From Cydia pomonella (Eukaryota; Arthropoda; Insecta; Lepidoptera; Tortricidae), in the NCBI RefSeq assembly GCF_033807575.1, contig NC_084705.1, forward strand, positions 16,796,019 through 16,860,018: 64,000 nt of DNA, in the 5' to 3' direction. Position 1 is the stretch's first letter. The number at the start of each line of letters is the position of its first letter. The notes beneath the pieces are model-generated. The model was not told where the DNA came from and did no database searches. It saw only the letters and a list, made by a program, of their open reading frames with translations. Made by a program: the position numbers and the translations under genes. Below are positions 1 to 10,886 of the stretch, one piece after another.

Positions 1-120
1 CAACGTTCGGTAAATTCCCGGTTACGGCTGGAAATTACCGGTATTTTACCGACTGTAATATTGGTCAAATTACCGGGTAACCGGTTAACCGGTTAACCGG
101 TTAGCATTCCCTAATACCGG
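1..120. repeat. ACCGG-rich low-complexity run
   Basis: Short runs of ACCGG and CCGGTTAA recur, including several consecutive CCGGTTAA units near 83-110. A similar ACCGG/GGTAAAACC texture reappears at 24370-24550. No open frame of interest. Probably part of a dispersed repeat cut by the window edge; family not recognised. Confidence 0.6.
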
Positions 121-132
121 CATAGGTTACAG

Positions 133-617
133 TTGGGCTTTGCTCTAGATCTGAAATGACATCCGCTGTGCTGTGCCCTACCACACTAAGCGAGATGAGA
201 TTGATTCACAGTGCCCACACCTCTCTTGTGCACGTACTTTAAGGACATACCCGGGTCCATAAGGTCCGGGAGTAATTGTGTAGAATATCGACAAGTGTGT
301 GCAGAGTGATTCTGGAATGTCATTACCAAACGCAGGAATGTCATTATGGGTTATGCCCTTCCAAGGATATTGTCTGCTTTGCAAAATCTATTTTATCTAT
401 TTTTCAATGTGTGTTCACTCTATATTATTTTATGTCTTTTTCCTTCTTGTCTGTTACCTTTCGTGATTTTTCTCATTTGATGGTCTCATCGGAAGATCAG
501 CGCTGGAAGCCACCAGGAACATGCTGAGATGAGGCCATTTCTTGGCACTTTATACTTTCTTTGTTTTTGTTATATTATGTAATATAATGTGTCTTGTTTG
601 TATTTACGAATAAAAAA
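133..617 (+). repeat. Retroelement-like 3' tail, copy 1
   Basis: The segment at 133-235 (GTTGGGCTTTGCTCTAGATC...) recurs at 52484-52577 with few differences, so it is an interspersed repeat. It ends at about 600-617 with an AATAAA-like signal followed by repeated TATTC units, the kind of simple-repeat tail seen at the 3' end of many insect LINEs. No reverse transcriptase frame is visible. LINE 3' UTR is an inference from the tail; the family is not identified. Confidence 0.5.
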
Positions 618-789
618 TATTCTATTCTATTCAAAAGAGCTCTTTAAAAAGAAATTAAGATGTTATGTGACTTCATACACATAATTCAAAAATGTATTCT
701 GTAAGTAGGCCTCAAGGGCTCTTTCACAAGTCAATTCAATACAACAGTCAATACATGGGTTAATACTACATTATAATAATCTTAAAATA

Positions 790-1262
790 ACATAACAGAG
801 ATGTACAGTTTCCATCCATGGTTACTGAAAAATTAAATTTGGAGATGCAAAAGGTCCCCAATGTCAGAGTAAAAAAAACTAATACTATTATGATTTGGAG
901 GTGTAAAGGCTCTTCAAGCGTCAACATAAAATTGTATGGAATAAATATTTCGAGAAAACGGAGTCCCCATTTTCCTCTCTGGATATTGACATTATGGAAA
1001 ACACTTTTACATAATTTGATGTATATTAAAAATGCAACTTTTTCATTATTGTAAAAATTGGGAGCGAAAAACATTTTTTATACAAACTTTTAGATACTCC
1101 TAACTCTTATAATAATTAAAAATTCGAAATATCAAACGTAGGGCATAGTTATGATTGATATACCACAAATCGTGTCAAAATATTTTTATTTATGTTAATA
1201 TCCAGAGAGGAAAATGAGTACTACGTTTGTATGAAAAGGTGATTTCGTGCGGGTCCTCCACT
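790..1262. repeat. Dispersed repeat with inverted CCTCTCTGGAT ends
   Basis: The right part (about 1140-1262, including ...AGTACTACGTTTGTATG... and ...TCCACTTTCGTCTTAA) closely resembles 44820-44957. Within the block, ATTTTCCTCTCTGGATATT at about 970 is roughly inverted at 1195-1216 (AATATCCAGAGAGGAAAAT), so the element is partly palindromic. A related motif (CCAATATCCAAAGAGGAAAAT) is at 59824. Short ORFs on both strands overlap here and have no recognisable product. Confidence 0.5.
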
Positions 1263-1299
1263 TTCGTCTTAACTAATTCTACAGAATACATAACTAGTA

Positions 1300-4090
1300 T
1301 GTATCCAATAATTCAAGTATACGCCCACAACATCCTTCAAATTGGTAGCGGTTACCAGTTCTGAACTATATCTTCGGCAGTTTGTCGTAAGGCATATGAC
1401 TATACTCGTAATCAAACAATAACCTTATATCAACCCATCATAGCTTGGTGCTTAGGTAACATGCGTACTCAGCACATGAGCTTATATATGGGCCCATGAT
1501 GACCATAACGACTACGATGTCTATGACGACCATAAATCAAATGTCCAAAATTTGACCATTTTGTTTTGTTTGGTTCGTGTTAACATTTCCTCTTTGCTAA
1601 ATAGTACACGTTCGATACATTGCGGTGTCATCCATCATCTTGTCGAAACCGGCTTTGTTTAGCATAGAATGTCCGAGGGGCCTTATTTCTAGTGGAATAG
1701 CGAATAAGATGGCTCAAGATAAAACACTCATTTATCTCTTTTCTTTTGTGAAAACCGGTGTCGAGAGGTTTCCGCTTTATTTTAACGCGATATTTTTCAG
1801 TTTACTTTTCTGGCGGAAAACCATTATTGCGCTAGGTGCTAATGTCGCTATGCTGGAATTTTTAGTACGAAGACTAAGCTAAGCATGGGAAATGCATTTT
1901 AGAATGCTTCATTGGTAGTGGTATCTGCGACTGATGTGGTAAAATAAATAATGATTAGTCTTGATAAAAAAAAACAAAATTGTTTATTTCTTTCAAAAAC
2001 CATGACAAATATTACAATGGCTGGTGTCTCCTTGTAAGTTATTTACAAAATAACCTGTGGTAGGAGGCACCGCTCTTCCATAGCTAAGTACAGTCTGTAA
2101 AATATAGTTATTTTATCCAGACAATTAAAACAGTACGGCATTCAAACTCTTGAACAGCGCAATGTCGAATGGACAGAAGCACTTCACGTATTACAAGCCT
2201 ATTGTCGTACTGCGTATTATGTTCGGTGGCGGCTTCGAGCACGATGAGAACAAATGATGAAGGCTATTGTGCTGAGCTATCTGCAATAAACAGTAGGTAT
2301 TATTTATCTAAAACTAGCTTGGGTATAGCATAGAGTAATAATAAGTGAGCTTGGTGTAGTGAGGGCGCACGATGATCTGTACATAATGTTAACCATTTTA
2401 TTCTACTTATATCTATGTTTCATTTATATATAAACATGTATACTCTAAACACAAACAACACACACATACATGCACACACACACGCGCACACGCATCTACG
2501 CACACACGAATAATATAAAGTAGAGGCTTACGTTGTTGTCTTTTTGGTGTTGCAACTACTCATCAAAATTTTCGTCTGTCCTTTATCAAGTTTTAAGAAG
2601 CAAGAGGGGATGAGTGACTGCTCTCTCTTGAGCATCTTTTTATAGCTTGATAGGCTATCGGTATGATCTTAACGGCAATTTGACGTTACGATCTCTGCTT
2701 GCTCTGAAACTTAACTTCTATATATTCGCGCTACTTTGAATATATTCATGGCCACGATTCGCATTGATATATCCCTCACAATGGTATAGATCATATTATA
2801 ATCGCCTGAGTAGAGCCGGAAAAGCTAACAACTTTCGGAGCAACCCTCGTAAATAAAAAGTATACTACAAAAATTAAGATATTTCCATATGTAGATGACA
2901 GGTTAAATAAAAGACGTAATTCCGCAAAATACAAGGCCAAAACTGGTACAACTAGTACGAGCGAGAAGCCAACGCGGCAGGTGTGAATGCTGGAATTACG
3001 GTTACATACATATAGGCAAAGAGAATTTGAAATACCAACTGTATTTCAAATAGTGGTGGATTGTTAAAGAAAACGTTGTAGCCACAGTAAATTTACTGAC
3101 ATCTTTAGAGACATGATTAAAGTTTTAGAACGCCATTTGACTTTAATCCTTATTCTTTCACTGATATGTGCTAAATTTGTTAAATATTAAAAAGTTCCGC
3201 CATCATTAGCTGATGCTGGCTAAAAAAGTAATCTTCTGACTTTTTTCATGCCTCAAAACCCTATTATTTCCACTTACCCTCCGGGATGACAAAGTTCACA
3301 CAAAAAAAAGACTAGAAATCATTTATTTCTTGTCCTCGGGTTCACACCGACTGAAAAGAGGACGGAAAGCGAACTTCCGGTCCTGTGCAAGGGCCGTTCT
3401 AACATCTGAAAATAAACTGATAATGTCGCCATATGGAGATAAAATAACAAGGTAACCTATATTGACAGTTTTGGGGTGAAATGTTGTCCAATATTGTGAA
3501 AGGTCTTTTGACTTCTAGGTATTTCTTATACTTATAAGTAACAGAATATAAACCTGTCACGTGTGTTTGCGTTTACTAAACTCTAAGGTGTCTTCAGACA
3601 TAAAACTAGCCATGCCTCTCTTAGTTCATTTATGGTTTGTATCTAATAAGGATGAATGTCAACGTGAAAGATAGCGGTAATTGCTTAATAACTATTTAGG
3701 CTTGTAGGGCTAATACGAAAAACAAATTTATTTCACTTAGGTTAAAATATGCACATAGGTGCACACCTGACCAAAAGTATGGCCTGTGGTGTATTTTTAT
3801 TTAAGGGTGCTAGGAATTAGAAGGAATAAAAGATATGGCGCGCCCCGCGAAACTTGCGATGGATCGGAAGTTATGGCCATCGCGTGGGTTTTAACGTTTT
3901 ACCTCAATAACTCGGAAAATATATTTTTGTAAACTCACCCAACTATAGTTCAAAACCTCCTAATTATGGTCAAAAACTAACTCGAATATCTTCGTTTATG
4001 TGTAGGGTCAAGGAGAGAACAGTGACTGAAAAAAAGAGCTGGGTATAATGGCCTAAAATAAACAATAAGAAATGGCAATAAACCTAATTC
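1300..4090. other. AT-rich stretch with nothing recognised
   Basis: No convincing coding frame, RNA gene or transposon end was found. An 85-codon frame at 1625-1882 (GTG start) shows no motif and is treated as chance. The only simple structure is a CA/CACACG-rich microsatellite at about 2445-2505. Confidence 0.5.
2445..2505. repeat. CA-rich microsatellite
   Basis: Imperfect alternation of ACACAC, CATACATG and CGCACACG units. Confidence 0.8.
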
Positions 4091-4588
4091 CAACATGAGT
4101 TCCATGGCGGAGTCGCTGTGGTTCTATACAATGCCTATGTCCGTAGTATTTTGGAATATGGGGCTGTTATTTGGGATCCCTACGAGGCTAAATACTTCTT
4201 GATGGCGGAAAGAGTATAGCGTCAATTCGCCCGCTGCTGGTTGTATCGCAAAGCCTACGGGTATTATCCATACCTGTACCCTTCATTGTTTGTCTCCGGG
4301 ATGGTTGGGCTAGACACGCTTCGGATGAGGAGGAAGTTGTTGTTGTTAGTCCACTATCTTTCTGTCGTACGCCACAGAGTGGACTGCCCACCTGTGCTAC
4401 AGAGGATCGGATTGGTGGTTCCGGTGAGGGTCCCCCAGGATATAAACTGCGTGGAGGTGGCGCCGCGCCGCCGACCGAGCCTGTTGCAGCGCGTGTCCAC
4501 TCTCACGTGCTACGCTCGACACGCTCTTACCGCGCGCGCAATATCTTTACTGCACTTACTTAATGCTCACTCAGCACGAGGCGGCTGA
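4091..4588 (+). pseudogene. Jockey-type LINE ORF2, C-terminal remnant
   Basis: One forward frame reads through a segment typical of the end of a non-LTR reverse transcriptase: an LYNAYVRSILEYGAVIWDP-like motif at about 4124-4180, then KYFLMAERV, then RQFARCWLYRKAYGY and a Leu/Arg-rich tail to the stop after 4588. In Jockey and related clades the motif 'VRSxLEYxSxVWxP' lies downstream of the RT fingers and palm, where ORF2 approaches its end. The frame is broken by an in-frame TAG at 4217-4219, between MAERV and RQFAR, where family members usually carry Gln. The RT catalytic core and endonuclease are missing upstream, as in a 5'-truncated insertion. The following AT-rich stretch to about 4740 is probably the 3' UTR. 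This is a dead copy. Confidence 0.75.
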
Positions 4589-4812
4589 CATGTTTGCCGG
4601 AAAATTTGCCCAATTATGTCGTATTGCCAAACAGTTCCTTAATAACTTGAATGAATCATGATTTGTTTTATTATTTTTTTTTTTTGTGATCTATAAATTG
4701 TAATTTCTTATGTAACTATTTTTCTTTCTGACATGTTTTCTGTTTGTGTATAATTAATAATTTAGCGTGTAAGTGCTTTGGTGTTATGACATACTGTAAA
4801 CTTACATTGTAT
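4589..4812 (+). other. Probable LINE 3' UTR and flank
   Basis: AT-rich sequence following the LINE frame, with a T run at 4670-4685. No clear poly(A) tail or target-site duplication was found, so the 3' limit is uncertain. Confidence 0.35.
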
Positions 4813-5163
4813 TTAAGAGCCCTTAATCCTTGGAGCGTTCTCCGATTTCACGAAATAACGCTCGATAGATGGCGTTGGCGCTCGGTACGCGAGCGCCGGC
4901 AACGCGACGCGCGTATCAATGCAGACTAGAATAATCTTGATAGTTTTCAATATAATTTCAAGCAACATTAATTTTAGTGTCATATGATATCATATGGGCA
5001 CTCTTTATTTTATTGTATATGCACAGTAGTTTTTTTTTTAATGTACACTACTACTAAGTGTACAGACTACAGAGTGTACTATAACCCTTGCTCTTTATTC
5101 TGTCTCTTTCACACCAATGGAAAATGAAGAAGTTACTAAATGACTGCAGGTATAAATAAAGTA

Positions 5164-5606
5164 TATTAGTGCGATAGAGAGACAGATAGTGTTTCGTTGT
5201 CGTATCGTAAACGATTGGCATGTTGGCCACACACTTGCTTAGTGCCTAGCCAAAATACCAATCGTTTGCGTATATTAGTGCGATAGAGAGAGAGTAGTGT
5301 TTCGTTGTCGTATCGTAAACGATTGGCATGTTAGCTACGCACCCATGATACCTAGCCAAGAAGCCAATCGATTGCGCATATTAGTGCGATAGAGTGACAG
5401 ATAGTGTTTCCTTGTCGTATCGTAAACGTTTGGCATGTTGGCTACGCACCCATGCTGCCCAGCCAAGATGCCAATCGTTTGTGCATATTAGTACGAGAGA
5501 GAGACAGATAGTGTTTCGTTGTCGTATCGATTGGCATGGTGGCTACGCACCCATGCTGCGTAGTCAAGATGCCAATCGTTTGCGCACATTAGTGCTATAG
5601 AGTTTC
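5164..5606. repeat. 107-bp tandem array, each unit a hairpin
   Basis: Units begin with (T)ATTAGTGCGATAGAG at about 5164, 5273, 5379, 5486 and a partial one at 5588, so the spacing is about 101-109 bp. Each full unit carries an inverted repeat: AAACGATTGGCATGTTGGCTA pairs with TAGCCAAGATGCCAATCGTTT (about 20 of 21 positions in the best unit), separated by a loop of about 15-20 bases. Units differ by substitutions, several of them inside the stem. A lone right half-stem of the same sequence is at 23966-23995. The stem size resembles a small-RNA precursor, but a DNA cruciform or replication artefact would look the same. Confidence 0.8.
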
Positions 5607-5611
5607 AGTGT

Positions 5612-5660
5612 TATTTGAAATCACGTTAGGGTTTGTATTATTATTTTTGACCCGAATGAA
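5612..5660 (+). repeat. Left border sequence of the satellite
   Basis: AGTGTTATTTGAAATCACG, then GTTAGGGTTTG, TATTATTATTTTTGACCCG and ATGAAGTCC. The same border occurs inverted at about 9478-9560 and direct at 60955-61040, each with about 35 extra bases between GTGTTATTTG and GAAAT. The satellite is therefore framed by an inverted copy of its own border, as in a foldback element. Confidence 0.75.
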
Positions 5661-7486
5661 GTCCATCCAGGTTCTTATGATGGAGTCAGGAGTTGGTCAC
5701 CAGAACTCCTAATCTACTCATTATAATTCCATCGTGCTTGGGCTCAAAAGATATGCCCTGACGAACACCATCGATCTAGATGAGGTCCAGGGTCTCATGA
5801 CGGAGTCAGGAGTTGGTCACCAGAACTCCCCAGAACTCCTAATCTACTCATCATAACTCCATCGCCATCGAGTTTGGGCTCAATAGATTTACCCTGATGA
5901 GCACCATCAATCTAGATGAAGTCCAGGGTCTCATGATGGAGTCAGGAGTAGGTCACTAGAACTCCTAATCTACTCATTATAATTCCATCGTATTCGAGCT
6001 CAATAGATTTGCCCTGACGAGTACCATCGATCTAAATGAAGTCCAGGGTCTCATAATGGAGTCGGGAGTTGGTCACCAGAACTCCTAATCTACTCATTAT
6101 AATTCCATCGTATTTGGGCTCAAAAGATTTGCCCTGACGAGTACCATCGATCTAGATGAAGTCCAGGGTCTCATGATGGAGTCAGGAGTTGGTCACCATA
6201 ATTCCTAATCTACTCATCATAACTCCATCGTGTTTGGGCTCAATAGATTTGCCCTCACGAGCACCATCGATCTAGATGAAGTCCAGGGTCTCATGATGGA
6301 GTCAGGAGTTGGTCACCATAATTCCTAATCTACTCATCATAACTCCATCGTGTTTGGGCTCAATAGATTTGCCCTCACGAGCACCATCAATCTAGATGAT
6401 GTTCAGGGTCTCATGATGGAGTCAGGAGTTGGTCACTAGAACTCCTAATCTACTCATTATAATTCCATCGTGTTTGGGCTCAAAAGATTTGCCCTGACGA
6501 GTACCATCGATCTAGATGAAGTCCAGGGTCTCATGATGGAGTCAGGAGTTGGTCACCATAATTCCTAATCTACTCATCATAACTCCATCTTGTTTGGGCT
6601 CAATAGATTTGCCCTCACGAGCACCATCAATCTAGATGATGTTCAGGGTCTCATGATGGAGTCAGGAGTTGGTCACTAGAACTCCTAATCTACTCATTAT
6701 AATTCCATCGTGTTTGGGCTCAAAAGATTTGCCCTGACGAGTACCATCGATCTAGATGAAGTCCAGGGTCTCATGATGGAGTCAGGAGTTGGTCACCAGA
6801 ACTCCTAATCTACTCATTATAATTCCATCGTGTTTGGGCTCAAAAGATATGCCCTGACGAACACCATCGATCTAGATGAGGTCCAGGGTCTCATGACGGA
6901 GTCAGGAGTTGGTCACCAGAACTCCCCAGAACTCCTAATCTACTCATCATAACTCCATCGCCATCGAGTTTGGGCTCAATAGATTTACCCTGATGAGCAC
7001 CATCAATCTAGATGATGTTCAGGGTCTCATGATGGAGTCAGGAGTTGGTCACTAGAACTCTTAATCTACTCATTATAATTCCATCGTTTTTGGGCTCAAA
7101 AGATTTGCCCTGACGAGTACCATCGATCTAGATGAAGTCCAGGGTCTCATGATGGAGTCAGGAGTTGGTCACCATAATTCCTAATCTACTCATCATAACT
7201 CCATCGTGTTTGGGCTCAATAGATTTGCCCTCACGAGCACCATCAATCTAGATGATGTTCAGGGTCTCATGATGGAGTCAGGAGTTGGTCACTAGAACTC
7301 CTAATCTACTCATTATAATTCCATCGTGTTTGGGCTCAAAAGATTTGCCCTGACGAGTACCATCGATCTAGATGAAGTCCAGGGTCTCATGATGGAGTCA
7401 GGAGTTGGTCACCAGAACTCGTAATCTATTTATCATAACTCCATCGTGTTTGGGCTCAATAGATTTACTCCGACAAGCACCATCAA
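5650..7486 (+). repeat. 120-bp satellite array, + arm of copy 1
   Basis: About 15 tandem units of 120 bp with landmarks CAGGGTCTCATGATGGAGTC, AGGAGTTGGTCACCAGAACT and CCATCGTGTTTGGGCTCAA. Two unit types alternate: CTCAAAAGATTT...GAGTACCATCGATC and CTCAATAGATTT...GAGCACCATCAATC, giving 240-bp dimers. A rarer variant with a duplicated CCAGAACTC and CCATCGCCATCGAG occurs at about 5820 and again near 6900, so a block of about 1.08 kb (nine units) was itself duplicated. In one frame each unit has a single TAA and otherwise reads open. Confidence 0.92.
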
Positions 7487-7493
7487 ATTACCA
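7487..7493. other. Orientation switch of the satellite, copy 1
   Basis: The + units end in CACCATCA and, after a few bases, - units begin with ATGATGAATAGATTAGG. The same junction, with the same unusual neighbours (CTGAGTCC in place of CTGACTCC, GAATAGATT in place of GAGTAGATT), is present inverted at about 62655-62661, so the switch predates the separation of the two copies. Confidence 0.85.
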
Positions 7494-9480
7494 TTATGAT
7501 GAATAGATTAGGAGTTCTGGTGACCAACTACTGAGTCCATCATGAGACCCTCAACTTAATCTAGATCGATGGTACTCGTCAGGGCAAATCTTTTGAGCCC
7601 AAACACGATGGAGTTATGATGAATAGACTAGGAGTTCTGGTGATCAACTCCTGAGTCCATCATGAGACCCTGGACCTGATCTAGATTGATGGTGCTCGTC
7701 AGGGCAACTCTATTGAGCCCATACACGATGGAGTTATGATGAGTAGATTAGGAGTTCTGGTGACCAACTCCTGACTCCATCATGAGACCCTGGACCTCAT
7801 CTAGATCGATGGTGCTCGTCAGGGCAAATCTTTTGAGCCCAAACACGTTGGAATTATAATGAGTAGATTAGGAGTTCTAGTGACCAACTCCTGACTCCAT
7901 CATGAGACCCTGGACTTTATCTAGATTGATGATGCTCGTCAGGGCAAATCTATTGAGCCCAAACACGATGAGGTTATGATGAGTAGTTTAGGAGTTCTGG
8001 TGACCAACTCCTGACTCCATCATGAGACCCTGGACCTCATCTAGATCGATGGTGTTCATCAGGGCAAATCTATTGAGCCCAAACACGATGGAGTTATGAT
8101 GAGTAGATTAGGAGTTCTGGTGACCAGCTCCTGACTCCATCATGAGACCCTGGACCTCATCTAGATTGATGGTGCTCGTCAGGGCAACTCTATTGAACCC
8201 AAACACGATGGAGTTATGATGAGTAGATTAGGAGTTCTGGTGACCAGCTCCTGACTCCATCATGAGACCCTGGACCTCATCTAGATTGAAGGTGCTCATC
8301 AGGGCAACTCTGTTGAGCCCAAACACGATGGAATTATAATGAGTAGATTAGGAGTTCTAGTGACCAACTCCTGACTCCATCATGAGACCCTGGGCCTCAT
8401 CTAGATCGATGGTGTTCATCAGGGCAAATCTATTGAGCCCAAACACGATGGAGTTATGATGAGTAGATTAGGAGTTCTGGTAACCAGCTCCTGACTCCAT
8501 CATGAGACCCTGAACCTCATCTAGATTGATGGTGCTCGTCAGGGCAACTCTATTGAACTCAAACACGATGGAGTTATGATGAGTAGATTAGGAGTTCTGG
8601 TGACCAGCTCCTGACTCCATCATGAGACCCTGGACCTCATCTAGATTGAAGGTGCTCGTCAGGGCAACTCTATTGAGCCCAAACACGATGGAGTTATGAT
8701 GAGTAGAGTAGGAGTTCTGGTGACCAACTCCTGACTCCATCATGAGACCCTGGACCTCATCTAGATCGATGGTGCTCATCAGGGCAAATCTTTTGAGCCC
8801 AAACACGTTGGAATTATAATGAGTAGATTAGGAGTTCTAGTGACCAACTCCTGACTCCATCATGAGACCCTGGACTTTATCTAGATTGATGATGCTCGTC
8901 AGGGCAAATCTATTGAGCCCGAACACGATGAGGTTATGATGAGTAGTTTAGGAGTTCTGGTGACCAACTCCTGACTCCATCATGAGACCCTGGGCCTCAT
9001 CTAGATCGATGGTGTTCATCAGGGCAAATCTATTGAGCCCAAACACGATGGAGTTATGATGAGTAGATTAGGAGTTCTGGTGACCAGCTCCTGACTCCAT
9101 CATGAGACCCTGGACCTCATCTAGATTGATGGTGCTCGTCAGGGCAACTCTATTGAACCCAAACACGATGGAGTTATGATGAGTAGATTAGGAGTTCTGG
9201 TGACCAGCTCCTGACTCCATCATGAGACCCTGGACCTCATCTAGATTGAAGGTGCTCATCAGGGCAACTCTGTTGAGCCCAAACACGATGGAATTATAAT
9301 GAGTAGATTAGGAGTTCTAGTGACCAACTCCTGACTCCATCATGAGACCCTGGACCTCATCTAGATCGATGGTGTTCGTCAGGGCAAATCTTTTGAGCCC
9401 AAACACGATGGGATTATAATTAGTAGATTAGGAGTTCTGGTGACCAACTCCTGACTCCATCATGAGAACTTGGACTTCAT
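7494..9480 (-). repeat. 120-bp satellite array, - arm of copy 1
   Basis: About 16.5 units of the same 120-bp satellite in reverse orientation. The variant series at about 7801-8280 (AAACACGTTGG, GATGATGCTC, GATGAGGTTATG, GAGTAGTTTA) recurs at 8761-9240, an offset of 960 bp or eight units, so a higher-order block has been duplicated. The segment 8588-8806 matches 61346-61564 of copy 2 on the opposite strand, down to the one base change that opens the usual TAA and gives a 72-codon frame. That frame is repeat-derived and not a gene. Confidence 0.92.
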
Positions 9481-9730
9481 CCGGGTCAAAAATAATAATG
9501 CAAACCCTAACGTAATTTCAAGTGAAAATGCGTTTTTCAGAAAATCGCAGCCAAATAACACTAGACCTTACTCATAGTGTTGTGTTCCTGCCGGTGAGTA
9601 AGGTTGCCAGAGCTCAACGAGGGGCGGGAGGGGGTTAGGGTCGGCAACGCGCATGTAACTCCTCTGGAGTTGCAGGCGTACATATGCGGGCCGTATGCTT
9701 GTTTGCCACCGACTTAGTATTAAAAAAAAA
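9481..9730 (-). repeat. Satellite border plus GGTGGCAAACAAGC repeat
   Basis: Reverse-strand copy of the dispersed repeat also seen at 13930-14025, 14518-14662, 52265-52470 and 60800-60970, running into the satellite border. It contains GGGGCGGGAGGGGGTTAGGG at 9621-9640, four G-runs with short loops, a strong G-quadruplex pattern. It lacks about 25 bases (TGATGGTAAGCAGT...) present in other copies, and so does the copy at 60.8 kb. Confidence 0.75.
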
Positions 9731-10483
9731 GTAACACTGAAAATCCATCAATAAGCGAGTCTGTTAGGCATACTGTAAAAAATGAACTTTTATTAAGATT
9801 TTCTAATCGCAGTATATAGCACTTCTCGGAACTCCGTAGCTGATTACGATCGCAACGAATGCCTGACAATCGAGCACAGGTCCGTCCTCTAAGCGCGCTC
9901 CGCGCGGACTGCGAGCGGGGCGTCGCTGCTGCGTGATTTATACGTGTTTTAAAAAAATATAAATTTACGGCAATGTAGGTCCCATAGTTACGATTTTTTT
10001 TTTATAGGTTAACATAAAGTTACAGTTTGCTATAATATTATTTTTAAAGCAAAATATGCGTACAATTTGCGGAAATAAAATATAATAAAACCCTGTTTTC
10101 GCCAAAAAAATTAAGAAAACTCGGAAGGTATTTTATCAGTTTTTTCAAATGAATCTTCGATTGTTAATCATTCCAGCCCCTCGTACGAGATATGTTGAAT
10201 CAAATTGTAGTCATTCATGTACCAAATGATTCTTGTTTATAGCAAAATTGAGAACCGAAACGCCACATCTCACTGCAAAATTTGGAAAAGACTCCCAAAA
10301 AACCTCATTAAAAAAGAGGTTTAAAAGAGAAAATGAAAATTTGAACTGTTGGAGCCCCTAGTTTAGGAAACGATTATTTAAGTACGTTATCAGTTTTTGA
10401 ATAAATACTAATAGTTACGTCGTAATCTTGAATGAAAAAGGAAGCATTTTACAAAATACGCTCGTCTGTAGGAATAAGGACTC
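9731..10483. other. Non-satellite right end of the TTAA element
   Basis: This segment is nearly identical to the reverse complement of 60029-60780. No coding frame was found. It includes a GC-rich patch at 9885-9935 (GCGCGCTCCGCGCGGACTGC). Homology to the other copy ends abruptly at TTAA. Confidence 0.75.
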
Positions 10484-10487
10484 TTAA

Positions 10488-10886
10488 GTGAATAAATGAA
10501 ATTAGGAAGGCTATTTGCTTCCCTCCTAATACAACAGAAATATTCAGTAATCGAACAAATTCAAATGGACGAACAATGGTTATTCTAACGCTTCTATAGT
10601 GGTACTACAGTGTATAGCGATTTTGGGCGACTGAGCCACTGTTCCCGCCTTGACATTATTATTTAAATTACTCAGTTCTGAGGCAAGATGTTTTCATAAG
10701 TTGGTGTAAAAACCCAGATAAAAAAAAACATTGGTATAGGTACTTAATTACGTAAGGTATTGTGCTTGTGGACAATTGTTGCAGTATTGGGCTATATTCG
10801 AGTGGTTTTGCGGTTCTGTAAAAAAATGCTCGTCACGTCCGTGGGCGTATACTAGCTATAATAATTGAAATGTTATCAGTAAAATA
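10488..10886. other. Unassigned flank
   Basis: AT-rich DNA between the TTAA element and the SINE. Nothing recognised. Confidence 0.4.

Larger units (their letters stand above)
4813..10487. mobile_element. TTAA-bounded foldback satellite element, copy 1
   Basis: Sequence shared with the inverted copy at 60025-64000 stops exactly at TTAA (10484-10487 here, 60025-60028 there). Reading inward from the right end gives GAGTCCTTATTCC; at the left a TTAA at 4813-4816 is followed by GAGCCCTTAATCC, an 11/13 match in inverted orientation. TTAA duplications with short inverted ends are the hallmark of piggyBac-type transposition. There is no transposase, so any such copy is non-autonomous. Inside, in order: GC-rich DNA, a 107-bp hairpin array, a 120-bp satellite in + orientation, an inversion at about 7490, the satellite in - orientation, and about 1 kb of non-satellite DNA. 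Two head-to-head arms of tandem repeats recall foldback (FB) elements of Drosophila. Seen: the boundaries and repeats. Inferred: the piggyBac-like mechanism. The left end rests only on the 13-bp match. Confidence 0.55.

Noticed and set aside
4241..4588. Stand-alone 115-residue protein
   Set aside because: The frame continues upstream past a TAG into a LINE reverse-transcriptase C-terminal motif, so it is a pseudogene fragment.
8588..8806. 72-codon frame identical to one at 61346-61564
   Set aside because: It lies within the satellite and is open only because one unit lost its usual TAA.
5650..9480. CRISPR-like array
   Set aside because: Units are directly tandem with no unique spacers, the DNA is eukaryotic, and orientation flips mid-array. 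It is a satellite.
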